This document shows positions 32,539-42,541 of a stretch of 64,000 nt of DNA, in pieces. Both the position numbers and the translations under genes were made by a program. Numbering within the stretch: position 1 is the first letter of the stretch; the number at the start of each line of letters is the position of its first letter. The notes below the pieces were generated by a model, which saw only the letters and a program-made list of their open reading frames with translations, did not search any database and was not told where the DNA came from. Source of the DNA: Galeopsis tetrahit (Eukaryota > Streptophyta > Magnoliopsida > Lamiales > Lamiaceae); contig OY776121.1 in the NCBI GenBank assembly GCA_963675135.1, forward strand, positions 63,814,265 to 63,878,264, written 5' to 3'.

Positions 32539-35269
32539 ATGTCAACAAGGAAAGCAAACAAAGGTCTCCTTCAAGACCAAGAAGACAGCATCAACCAGCA
32601 GAGTTCTTGAACTGTTACACATGGATCTCTTTGGACCAATCACTCCAACCACCCTAACAGGAAGAAAATACACTCTTATTGTTGTAGATGACTACTCCAA
32701 GTTTACTTGGGTTATCTTCTTATACAAGAAGAGTGAAACTCAGCAGAAGCTTCCTAAACTGTTAAAGAGGATCCAAGTAGAGAAAGGAGAGCCTATTGTG
32801 AAAATTAGAAGTGACAAAGGCACTGAATTTATTAACTTCTATATTATTGCATATTGTACTTCTAATGGTATTCAGCATGAGACAAGTGCAGCAAGAACAC
32901 CACAACAAAATGGTATAGCTGAAAGAAGAGTCAGAACACTCAAAGAAGATGCAAGAACACTCCTTGCTGAATTCTCTACTCCTAAGAAGCTTTGGGCAGA
33001 AGCTATCAACACAGCTTGTCACACTCAAAACAGGTCAGGTATTCACAAAATCCATGAGAAAACCCCATATGAACTGTGGAAAGGAAGAAAACCTAGAGTA
33101 TCTTACTTTCATATATTTGGTTGTAAGTGTTTCATTCACAACAATGGGAAAAGTAAGTTGAATGCTTTTGATGCCAAAGCAGATGAGGGGATATTCTTGG
33201 GATACTCCTCAACTAGCAAAGCATTTAGGGTATTCAACAAACGTACCCTTCTTGTGGAAGAAACACCACATGTTGTTTTTGATGAATCTTGTGAAAAGAG
33301 TGCAGTAGAAAAAACCTCAGCTGCAGAACAGATGAAGAAACTAGTGATCAATAAGAGGTCTGATGAGTTTATTGAAGTCAATGAACCATTCCCTGAAGAA
33401 CCAGAGGAAGATAAAACACACAGACCAGTCACTAGATCTCAAACTCAAGCTGAACAAGTTACCCACAATCAAGATGCAACAATCCCAAATGCAAGGAGGA
33501 ATGATCTCTTTGACACTCAAGATACAGATGATGATCGACCAAATCAAGTCAACCCTCCTGATGGCAATAGAACAGATGAGAATCCAAGTTCATCTAATGC
33601 AGATACTCCTGTAAGACATACATGGAGGAACAATCATCCATCAAACCTCATATTAGGAGGAGCAGAATCAGGTGTCAAGACAAGAAGACAACTGAATCAG
33701 AATTCTCAATCATCTATGTTCTGCTGGTGTGCTTTCCTCTCCAACATTGAACCAGCTGACATAGAAGAAGCAATGACTGATAGCAATTGGATCACTGCTA
33801 TGCAAGAGGAGCTAAACCAATTCGAAAGAAATGAAGTCTGTGAATTGGTAGATCGTCCTGAAAACCACAATGTAATAGGAACAAAGTGGGTATTCAAGAA
33901 TAAAAAGGACGAAAATGATGTAATAACTAGAAATAAAGCAAGGCTAGTTGCAAAAGGATATTCACAATCTGAAGGAATTGACTATGATGAAACTTTTGCT
34001 CCAGTAGCCAGATTAGAAGCCATTCGACTATTTCTAGCCTATGCATCATTTATGGGCTTCAAAGTATACCAAATGGATGTCAAAAGTGCTTTTCTAAATG
34101 GTATTCTGGTAGAAGAAGTATATGTAGAGCAGCCTCCAGGATTTGAAAAAGGTGATCAAGTATATCGACTGAAGAAGGCTCTCTATGGTCTAAAACAAGC
34201 CCCTAGAGCTTGGTATGACACATTGTCACAATTCCTACTTGACAATGGATATACAAAAGGCAAAGTTGATAGAACTCTCTTCAGAATACAAGAAGGAGAA
34301 GACATTCTAATGGTACAAATATATGTAGATGACATTATATTTGGATCACCCAATCAAGAGATGTGCAAGAAGTTCTCTGAACTTATGCAAGGAAAATTCG
34401 AAATGAGCATGATGGGTGAGATGAACTATTTCCTAGGACTTCAAGTCAAGCAGAGTCCAGAAGGGATCTTCATCAACCAGTCCAAGTATACCAAGAGTCT
34501 ACTAGAAAGATTCAAAGCTCTACAAAGCAAGACTGCAATGATTCCTATGATGACATCTTTCAAAATGGAACCAGATGAGTCCGGAAAGGCAGTTGATCAA
34601 GCTGATTATAGAGCACTGATTGGATCTCTACTATACCTTACAGCCAGCAGACCAGACATAACATTTGCTGTAGGAGTATGTGCTAGGTTTCAAGCAAACC
34701 CAAAGCAAAGTCATCTAGAAGCAGCAAGGAAGATTCTCAAGTACCTAAAAGGATCAGTCAACTTAGGACTATGGTACCCTGCTGATGACAATCTAGAGTT
34801 AAGTGGCTATTCTGACTCAGACTATGGAGGATGCAGAATTGATAGGAAATCCACATCAGGAACCTGTCAATTTCTAGGCAACAAGTTGATATCATGGTTC
34901 TCTAAGAAACAAACCTCTGTTGCAACATCCACCACTGAAGCAGAATATATGGCAGCTGGAAGTTGTTGTAGTCAGCTACTCTGGCTAGTTCAACAACTCA
35001 AAAATTACAATGTAGAGGCAAGAGAAGTCCCTATCTTTTGTGACAGCAGCAGTGCCATTGCCATCACTCAAAATCCAGTCCTCCACACAAGGTGCAAGCA
35101 TGTCGACATTCGACACCATTTTATAAGAAACCACCTTGAAAAGAAGGACATCAAGATGGAGAAAATTCACACAGATATCCAAAGAGCAGACATCTTGACT
35201 AAGCCCCTAGCTGAAGAAAGATTCAAGACCCTATGCTATAGCTTAGGACTCTTGGACCCAAGCACATGA

Positions 35270-35936
35270 AGAGCACAAGATCAGCTGAAGACCTCAGCTG
35301 ATACATTTTGCAGCAGACTAGGAGGATCAGATGAGGTGAATAGACACCCTCATCTTCAGGTAAGTTCTTTCCCAATGAAGACAAATAGAGCTGAGGGAAA
35401 ACATAGAGTTATCTAATCAAGGGGGAATCAATGATACCTTAAGAATCCTTGATGAAATACTCTAAAACCTGCATTACATAGTATATATATACATACATAC
35501 AGCAGACCTGATCAAAGTTATTTGATCTCTTTACTCTAAGCAATGTATAACTATGTATATTAATAAACTATTCTTCATAAAATACTTTATTCATATACAT
35601 ACATACAGTATACTACTGAGTCATACTTGGCTGGATTAATACACCATCCTCACCGACTCAACAGTATGCATGCACTGTACGGATTTCAAATAACTCATGG
35701 TCAAAATTTATAATTTCTGCATTCCATTAGATAAAGTCTGAATATCCTTAAATGTGCACCCTTAGATCAAGAATCTCACTGTTGATCTTAAGAAATCACT
35801 TTTCAGAAATTCAGACCTATCACCTCTATAGTTTTGTCATCTTTCACTCCACTACCTCATTTCTACCCCTATAAAAGGAGGAAGTTATGAGAACACCTAA
35901 GAACACAAATCATTTAACACTATTCTTGTTTCAGGT
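35270..35936 (+). other. B1 pol-ORF3 spacer, first part, with internal polypurine tract
   Basis: Non-coding. A purine run aagggggaa (35419-35427) lies 150 bp after pol, matching the tracts after A1 and A2 pol. TA-rich simple repeats (tatatata, catacatacata) occur at 35480-35610. A TTGTTTCAGGTATGG segment precedes the small ORF at 35937. Confidence 0.6.
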
Positions 35937-36083
35937 ATGGAGACAATTGAAAGAAGAGATGGAATGGAGATCATTCTTCAACCAAAGTTTTGGGTGAAGG
36001 AGATGAAGATTTGTCCCGAAAATGAAGATGATGCAGATCTATTTACTTGGCTTACTCAACATGAGTATGCCCATGAAAGCTAA
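35937..36083 (+). CDS. Small ORF in the B1 pol-ORF3 spacer (48 codons), unknown
   Basis: ATG to TAA, METIERRDGMEI at the N terminus, acidic and hydrophilic (CPENEDDADLFTWLTQHEY). I do not recognise it. A near-repeat of gaaagctaaaggaRgaagaga at 36076 and 36106 follows directly, and an overlapping-frame open stretch continues to 36304. The A1 and A2 spacers show no obvious counterpart. It could be chance or a decayed extra sequence picked up by family B. Confidence 0.25.
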   Translation: METIERRDGMEIILQPKFWVKEMKICPENEDDADLFTWLTQHEYAHES

Positions 36084-36898
36084 AGGAAGAAGAGACGTTC
36101 TTGTTGAAAGCTAAAGGAGGAAGAGATGCAGAGGACAAAGTAGCAAGCAAGAAGTTCTACATGGAGAGCTTGTTATCAAAAGCTACTGTGTCTAAACAGA
36201 ACATGAAGGCTGCGTCCATGGCCCTCTCTTCAACTCCATTGAAGCACCCTTCAATCTTCCTTCCCCTTCAAAAGAAGCGAAGAAATTCAACAAGGACACA
36301 TTAGATGCTACATCCCATCTGATGATGAGGAACATTCGATGGTGAGAAGCATTTAAATCAGTGGGATTTCATCTAGGCTAGTCCCACTTGATTTAAAGAA
36401 GGAGCTGAAAGATCCATCAAACCAGGTTGGATCATCACTCACAATAAAGCTGGAAGGATCCATCCAGGTTGGATCATCACAGCAAACACCGTTTCCTCTA
36501 CTCAGCTGATCAGAAGACCAACTCAGCTGACCAGAAGACTTTTCAAGGAAAATCAGCAGACATCTTGAAGAACTCAGAAGACCTCACTCTGCTGACCAAA
36601 TCACTTCAATTTAGAGTATAATGACTAGTCTTGATCATGTAATTCATTCTAGATTTATTCCTGAATGTAATTAAACAAATTGGCTTATATAAGGAATGCA
36701 ATTCTCTTATAGAAAACGGCCTTGATGATCAATTCTTACCATAAATTAGTCACAACGGCTATTTTTGGTAATGATGTCATTAATACTCAAGTACCATATT
36801 ACCAGCGAATCACAAATTGCCACATGGCAAAATCAGCCGGCAAATTTAAGAAATCAAAGAAGGAAATCTTGGGCTCTACTCCAAATTAAACCCAAATC
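36084..36898 (+). other. B1 spacer, second part, no clear gene
   Basis: Contains an open stretch of 67 codons (36101-36304) without an ATG near its start, a duplicated ggttggatcatcac segment near 36425-36480 and GAAGAC-rich sequence. I see no recognisable protein family. Confidence 0.5.
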
Positions 36899-37050
36899 TG
36901 ACCGTTAGATCAAAATTTACTGGAGTATATATTCACACCCCAAAAACCTCTTCCAAACCCTGTCGCTCACATTACTCAATTACTCTCAACACTCTCTCTC
37001 GTTCTGCAAATTTCTTTCAAGCCCTCAAACCCTAACACTCAAACTCTACT
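36899..37050 (+). promoter_or_regulatory. Promoter-like leader of B1 ORF3
   Basis: An MSA consensus match lies on the minus strand at 36899-36909 (TCTAACGGTCA), 16 bp before TATATATT (36926-36933). A pyrimidine-rich leader of about 110 bp follows, with a telo-box AAACCCTAA at 37027-37035 just before ATG 37051. This resembles a plant Pol II promoter and 5' UTR. A1 and A2 ORF3 leaders look similar. Confidence 0.5.
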
Positions 37051-40000
37051 ATGGCAATCATTGAAATTTACGACGAGAAGACCAAGAGCACTGGCACCTT
37101 GGATGCTGCAAAGTGGTCCAAGGAAGGGAAGATTTTTACGGAGAATGCTCTGTTTTTCAAAGGCAAACACACAGATGAAAACAAGGAGATATTGCTTAGG
37201 TGCGTCAATATTAAACTCAGAGACTTTCTGGAAGCAGCACCAACTAATGTTTATGAACAAGACGTACTGGCATTCTATGCAAACACTGTGATGAAGGGTT
37301 CTCATGTTGAAAGTGTCATGGGTGGACACAAAGTCAAGGTTACAAGGGAAATCCTTCAGGAATTGTTTGGCCTGTCAAGGGGGAAAATAAATATCTCCAA
37401 CTACATCATGAATAGAGAAAAGGAGTATATGGAGATGTTTACTGGTGGAAAAATCAAGGCTATTGATGCAGTTGGGCTCAAGAAATCCCAACTTGAACCT
37501 AAATTCCAAACCTTGATGGATATTGCAGGAAAGATGTTACTTGGTAACACATTCAGTCATGATGCTGTTACTACTTTAAAGGTTCGAGTTATGGCTGCAA
37601 TCTGGGATCAGATCGATGGAGACTGGCAAGGACTATTCTTAGAAAGAATTGCCCTTGAGGCAAAGAAAGTCACTTTGGACTTACAATCGAGGGTATGGAA
37701 GGTGGCAGCTACAGTCAGCTTTGTCAACAAGCTGAGCATCATCCTTCCAGATATTCTCCAGAAGAAGTACAAGATGGGACCTCATAAGACCTTCCACATC
37801 TCCAAATATTATTTGAGAAAGGAAGCTCTTGCTGAGGCAGCAAGGTTGAAAGAAGAGAAGAGGAAGCTGTTGGCTGAAGCATCTTCCGAAGATGTTGCTG
37901 ACAAGGCGGCAAAAGAGTCTGATCATGACTCTGCTGAAGAAGAAGAGGAGCCAGCCAAAGAAGAGGCTCAGAAGAAGGCTGCTGAGGATGATGATGATGA
38001 TGACAATCAGACCTTGGCACAAAGACGATATCTAATCAGATCAGGGCTCATCTCCCCATCTGATTCAGATGCCACTCCCACTGCCTCTCCCTTGAAGAAG
38101 GCAGGTACCTCTAAACCCTCTCCCACTTTTACTCCTTCTAAATTGTCGAAGGGTCAGAAGAGAAAGAAGAATAATTCTTCTTTCAACAAAAAGTCCAAGA
38201 AATCGAGGCTTCCTACTCCCATGTTAATAGCCCCGATTGCATCCTTCAACCCTTCTGATGATTCCAACCCATCTGAACACTCAAACACTGATATCCAAAT
38301 CCCTGCTGATACTCACACAGCAGTGGAACAAGCTCAACCTACTTCAACCCCTGAATCACTATTGCCTACCCCTGCTGATGTTCAAACAGCAGACAACCAA
38401 TCACAGTTCTCTGATGATCAAACTCAGATTCCATCCAACACCCCTGCTGACATTCACACAGCAGATGTCCAAGATCTACAGGTTCAACCTTCTACTGATC
38501 TTCATGAAGGTACTAAACCAGACCAGCAGACTCAAAACCCTGCTGATGAACAGACCACTGAAGATCTAGAACATATCACTTCCCAAATCCCTGCTGATAC
38601 TCACACAGCAGAGGAAACTATCCCAAATACTCAAACTCCTACCATCATTGTTTCTTCTGTTCCAGAAGACATGGCACCAGCAGACCTGGCTCAAGCTGGT
38701 CCCTCTCGACCTCAGTACGGAATGGTACACTATCCTATGTGCACATGGGAGAAGATAATGAGGATGAAGATAGCAAACCTGCTCAAGTCTACTATTCCTG
38801 GTATTGATGAGGAATCAGTTCAGTTTGAACAAGTTCTCAGAATCTGCACCTGGATTGAACTCAGGAGAGATGATGTGGATGACCTTATTGAGGTCATGGA
38901 AGGAATTGGAGGAAAAGCTAATTTCCTCGACTGGGAAATGGAGCAAAAAGAAGTTGCTCAAGTTAAATCTTTTGCTCAGCTGCTGCCCGAAGAAGCCTTT
39001 ACAGCAGTATGCCACAAGATTCTAGGAATTCCAACTAATGATGCCTCTATCCCAGAAGGCATATCAGGTCAGCAGACAGCTGACACAGCAATAGTGAATG
39101 ACTCAGCTGCGTCCGTTCCTGCGGAAGACTCAGCTGAACCAGCTGACAGAACCGAGATTGAAAGAGAAGTAATCACTATTCCTGATCACTTCATGCCTAA
39201 GGATACTCTAACTCACTTCATTGATAAAGGAGACACTATCATGTCCCACCTGGTTAAGGCCACTACCTCATTTCTCAATGAAGAGTACCTTTCAGCTGAA
39301 GAAAGAGGCAAAGCCCTGATTGTTCATCCAAAGCCTCAAGGTACTGCCTCAGCTTCTACTTCAACAGCTGACTATACAGCAGACATATGCTCACAGGTCA
39401 AGGCTGCAATAGACCTACATTTTGAGAAAGGTTTAGGCCTACATCTTGGAAGATATGTTGAAAAGGCTGTTAAGGAGCAGAGAACTCGTCTTCATGACCA
39501 GATCATTGACATTGAAGACAAGTTTGGAGAATCACTTCACAATCTGATAAGTGAGTATATGACCAGCATTCTGAAGAAGGCAGGTGACACTTCCACCAGG
39601 TTTGCTGATCTCTACACTAATGAGGTCAACCGCATGGAAAACACCTACAAGAAAAGAATTGAATATGCTGAAGCAAGAGCTACTGAAGGTCGAGCTCTTC
39701 TCCAATCAGCTACAGTAGAGAATGAGAAACTTCAGACTCAGCTGAAGGAGACAGCAACCAAATTGGAAGAACTTACAGCTAAACTTGAAGCTGCCTCCTC
39801 CTCCAACTCTCATGCTCAGATTCTAGACCATAGCATCACTCATCTGACTCATATTGGCAAAGTCAATGCCATGGCTCTTCAACAAACTCTGAAAGTGGAG
39901 ATTCTGAATGCCATGAAACCTTTTGCGGCTGCACTTGCTGAAGCCAAAAAGGGGGAAGATGTATTGATAAAGGCTCTAGAGAAGGCTACTGCACAGCAAG

Positions 40001-40848
40001 CTGTGATGGTAGTATCTCAAGATGAGCTGAATGAAACCTTGGGTGGTCTATCAAGCAAAATCAAGAGCAGGCAAGGCAAAGGCAAAGAAATTGCCCAAGA
40101 AGACATCCAAGCTCCCACTCAAGCTCCTGCCAAAAGTCTGCAGATCTCTGCCTCTACAGAACAAGTTCCTGAGAAGAGGATGACTAGGAAAAGGAAGGCA
40201 GATGAGCAGGCAGATGACCAAGCTCAGAAGTCAAGCAAGAAGTCAGCTCCAGCAGAGCCTACTGCAGAAGAGAAAGAGGCTTTAGAGCTGAAGAAAAGAA
40301 AAGAGCTTGAAGCTCAAGAGCTTAAGCAGAAGAAGCTAAAAGATGCGAAAGCAGTCAAAGCCAAATTTGACAGGAAGATAACCAAACTCAGGAAAGCTCT
40401 CAAGGACAAAGCATTGAAAGAAAATGCTCTGGCACAGAAAGATAAAGTTCCGGTGTTTGATAGCAACTATGTGGATTATTTAGCCCTTCAAGATGAGCTA
40501 CCAAGGTGGTACCCTCTGAAGAAGAAGTGGCAAATTCAACACCACATTGTAAGAAAATTTGGCCCTCTCCCAACCTATGAAGATGAATTCTTCCAGTTCA
40601 ATCAATTCATGAACATTGAAGATCAAGAATTCTTGAATGAAGTAGTCAAGACAGCCAAAGAACTTGACAACTGCAGAATCCTAACTCCTGAAGAACCCAA
40701 ATGGGATCCTCCCACTCTGGATTCTGGAAGAACAGACTTAATTGAAGTCAAAAGGATCCTAGAGAAGATCTATGAAGAGGAGAATGTTACAGACCTGCAG
40801 CACATGGAAGAAGTTCGAACTCGTCTGTACCTTGCTTTCCGCATCTGA
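37051..40848 (+). CDS. B1 ORF3, intact Sirevirus third ORF (1265 aa)
   Basis: One open frame from ATG 37051 to TGA 40846-40848. Residues 1-270 look globular and share VRVMAA-type segments with A1/A2 ORF3. Residues 297-317 are acidic (EEEEEPAKEE, DDDDDD). Residues 366-388 are strongly basic and could be a nuclear localisation signal. Residues 415-520 hold five PADxxT repeats (PADTHTA, PADVQTA, PADIHTA, PADEQTT, PADTHTA). A second compact region starts near 556 (YPMCTWEKIMRMKIANLL). Residues 770-1015 look coiled-coil. Residues 1037-1130 are Lys/Glu-rich. The C terminus has PRWYPLKKKWQIQHHIVRKFG. No signal peptide or membrane helix is evident. Function unknown; the env-like label rests on position only. 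Freedom from stops in an otherwise damaged element supports recent selection. Confidence 0.88.
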   Translation: MAIIEIYDEKTKSTGTLDAAKWSKEGKIFTENALFFKGKHTDENKEILLRCVNIKLRDFLEAAPTNVYEQDVLAFYANTVMKGSHVESVMGGHKVKVTREILQELFGLSRGKINISNYIMNREKEYMEMFTGGKIKAIDAVGLKKSQLEPKFQTLMDIAGKMLLGNTFSHDAVTTLKVRVMAAIWDQIDGDWQGLFLERIALEAKKVTLDLQSRVWKVAATVSFVNKLSIILPDILQKKYKMGPHKTFHISKYYLRKEALAEAARLKEEKRKLLAEASSEDVADKAAKESDHDSAEEEEEPAKEEAQKKAAEDDDDDDNQTLAQRRYLIRSGLISPSDSDATPTASPLKKAGTSKPSPTFTPSKLSKGQKRKKNNSSFNKKSKKSRLPTPMLIAPIASFNPSDDSNPSEHSNTDIQIPADTHTAVEQAQPTSTPESLLPTPADVQTADNQSQFSDDQTQIPSNTPADIHTADVQDLQVQPSTDLHEGTKPDQQTQNPADEQTTEDLEHITSQIPADTHTAEETIPNTQTPTIIVSSVPEDMAPADLAQAGPSRPQYGMVHYPMCTWEKIMRMKIANLLKSTIPGIDEESVQFEQVLRICTWIELRRDDVDDLIEVMEGIGGKANFLDWEMEQKEVAQVKSFAQLLPEEAFTAVCHKILGIPTNDASIPEGISGQQTADTAIVNDSAASVPAEDSAEPADRTEIEREVITIPDHFMPKDTLTHFIDKGDTIMSHLVKATTSFLNEEYLSAEERGKALIVHPKPQGTASASTSTADYTADICSQVKAAIDLHFEKGLGLHLGRYVEKAVKEQRTRLHDQIIDIEDKFGESLHNLISEYMTSILKKAGDTSTRFADLYTNEVNRMENTYKKRIEYAEARATEGRALLQSATVENEKLQTQLKETATKLEELTAKLEAASSSNSHAQILDHSITHLTHIGKVNAMALQQTLKVEILNAMKPFAAALAEAKKGEDVLIKALEKATAQQAVMVVSQDELNETLGGLSSKIKSRQGKGKEIAQEDIQAPTQAPAKSLQISASTEQVPEKRMTRKRKADEQADDQAQKSSKKSAPAEPTAEEKEALELKKRKELEAQELKQKKLKDAKAVKAKFDRKITKLRKALKDKALKENALAQKDKVPVFDSNYVDYLALQDELPRWYPLKKKWQIQHHIVRKFGPLPTYEDEFFQFNQFMNIEDQEFLNEVVKTAKELDNCRILTPEEPKWDPPTLDSGRTDLIEVKRILEKIYEEENVTDLQHMEEVRTRLYLAFRI

Positions 40849-41059
40849 AGATCAGAAGACCTGATGAAGACCACTTTCAAAGCTTTAAAGAAACTATTAC
40901 TTGTAATCTGTAAAAGCTCTATATATATTCAAGTTTAGTTCTCTTTGCTTTCAAGACAAACTCTCATTGTCTTCATCAGATACTTCAGTTTTTATGAAGT
41001 TTATAAACTCCTATCTTATCTTATTAAGAGCATTTATCATATATAGTTTTGGCTTCATC

Positions 41060-41073
41060 AAAAAGGGGGAAAT
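41060..41073 (+). other. Polypurine tract of B1
   Basis: aaaaagggggaaat directly before the 3' LTR; identical to the A1 and C tracts. The 211 bp between the ORF3 stop and this tract are non-coding. Confidence 0.93.
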
Positions 41074-42506
41074 TGTTGGGATATAAATTCACCCTAAGCC
41101 CCACTTGATGTTAGAATAATTTTGATAGCCAAAACTCTTAGAGTTTATAAATGTAATAGGATCAGCTGACTTTGTATAGAACAGCTTAGACTAGTCTTGT
41201 GTGATCAACTGTATAGATATCAGCTGATCAGCACAGTCCCGGCTTACATGCGCTACCTCAAGATGAGAAGAGTAGAAGACATGAAGACTAGGAGATCCTT
41301 GAAGACCAGTTAAGTAAGGTGCTTGTATACCTACTTAACTGATGGAGTCCCAGATTGAAGATGGCCTAAAGCAGGACAAAGAACTGCCAGATCAGAAGAG
41401 TTTTACTCTTCTGATATCAAAAGACAGAAGACACAAGGCCAGAAGAGTAGTCAGAAGACTATGTGTTCTTCCAGGACTCGGCTGATTCCAAAGTCATCTT
41501 GCAGTTTAAACAAAGACCTACCTTATTTAGAAGATTGACATGATCCCAGGATTGAAGCAATCAAGCGATTGGAATCAAGGAATCAAGCCATTATGGAAAG
41601 ATTGCCCCAACGGCTAGTCAACTCCAACGGCTAGTTGCAAGCAATCACCACTATAAACACAAGAGGATGAGAAATCACAAGCACGAAGTCACAACGAGAG
41701 AATTCAACAAGTCTAGCAAGCAATCAAGCTAAAGTCATATTGTCCCAAGAGTTCTCAAAGAGCCAGAATCCATTAGATTATCCATAGCTCTTAAGTGATT
41801 TCTATCCAACCCATAAGAACCTGAAACCTGTTCATATTGTATATCATTTGTTTTAGGCAAAGTGATTAAGCAAATTATAAACTTGAATCACTAGTTGGAT
41901 ACACTTCAAAAACCCCAAACCCTCTCCGAAAGGTTAAAGTTTTTGAAACCCTCAAAGTGCAAGTGCTTACAATCACTTGTGGAGACCGTAGCTGTTAGGA
42001 CGGCTCAGATCTCAAAGTCCTATCCTTGGGACTATAAAGGTCAAGACCCTTGTAATTTGCGGTAAATTAAAGGGATTAAATATCACGTTAGGACGTGAGA
42101 GTGGACGTAGGATCGTATATCCGAACCACTATAAACCTGGTGTTATTTACTTATTGCACTTTACATTCTGTCATTTCATTAACTATTATATAGTGCATAC
42201 TGTGATTTCAATATTCTTCAAAACAAGGCCACAGCTTTCAAACCAGCATCAGCTGAGTACTTTCATTAAAGAAAACAAGTTAAACACTTTCACAAGAAAC
42301 AAAAGAACGAGTCTAAACAAGGCCTACCATAATTCCGCATATAACCTCCTCTATCAGATCACTATAGTCATCTGGACCAGCAGACTTGTAGTCCAGTTGA
42401 CATAGCAATCAGAAGAGGTTCCCAACTCTCTTGAAAAAGTTTTAAAGTCTATTCACCCCTCCCCTCTAGACTTTAATCCCATTCACTACTCGTTCAGGGA
42501 CCAACA
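41074..42506 (+). repeat. 3' LTR of B1 (1433 bp)
   Basis: Matches the 5' LTR with few differences. It has a doubled MSA segment (41606-41633), lacks about 20 bp near 41460, and carries the hairpin at 42083-42098. It ends GGGACCAACA before the gtctc duplication. Confidence 0.96.
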
Positions 42507-42541
42507 GTCTCCGGTCCGGTTATGAAAATACTGTGTTTAAG

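Larger units (their letters stand above)
26134..35269 (+). pseudogene. pol: B1 pol (PR-INT-RT-RNase H), one frameshift and one nested insertion
   Basis: Coding parts are 26134-26697 and 32544-35269; the C array lies between, and the two parts join in frame. Protease: WYIDSGCSTHMTG near 26190. Preintegrase zinc motif: WLWHKRLSHLN to DQVCDAC (26575-26697). Integrase DDE motifs: HMDLFGP near 32620, IRSDKGTEF near 32810, NGIAERR near 32915. RT: AFLNGILVEEVYVEQPPGF, KALYGLKQAPRAWY and YVDDIIFG near 34325. RNase H: TTEAEYMAAG to TKPLAEE, ending GLLDPST with the stop at 35267-35269. A one-base loss in a T-rich run (about 26390-26404) shifts the frame after LKFNLLS. RT and RNase H are otherwise open. 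Gag and pol are in the same frame. Confidence 0.93.
22159..42506 (+). mobile_element. Complete Sirevirus-type retrotransposon B1, with nested C array
   Basis: Both LTRs are present, and the target duplication gtctc is perfect (22154-22158 and 42507-42511). Order: 5' LTR, tRNA-iMet PBS, gag, pol, internal purine tract, ORF3 leader, ORF3, PPT, 3' LTR. Without the 5.8 kb C insertion the element is about 14.5 kb. By eye the two LTRs differ by roughly a dozen substitutions plus two short indels, so it is younger than A1 and A2. It inserted into the hAT element only 22 bp from its right end. Confidence 0.96.
19562..42533. mobile_element. Non-autonomous hAT-like DNA transposon, split by nested insertions
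   Basis: Flanked by a perfect 8-bp duplication tgtttaag (19554-19561 and 42534-42541), the hAT target size. Imperfect terminal inverted repeats: CACTGTTTTCAGAACC on the left and CAGTATTTTCATAACC on the right. Both subterminal regions are dense in ACCGG motifs (19575-19720 and 22086-22155). Without nested insertions it is about 985 bp (19562-20299, 21934-22158, 42512-42533). No transposase is seen. The joined flanks restore the A2 LTR. Solo LTR C2 and element B1 are inserted in it. Confidence 0.9.

Noticed and set aside
37051..40848. True retroviral envelope gene
   Set aside because: No signal peptide, membrane helix or cysteine-rich ectodomain can be seen. The env-like name refers only to position.
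19562..42533. A 23-kb autonomous hAT transposon
   Set aside because: Nearly all of its length is nested C2, B1 and the C array. The residual element is about 985 bp and has no transposase.
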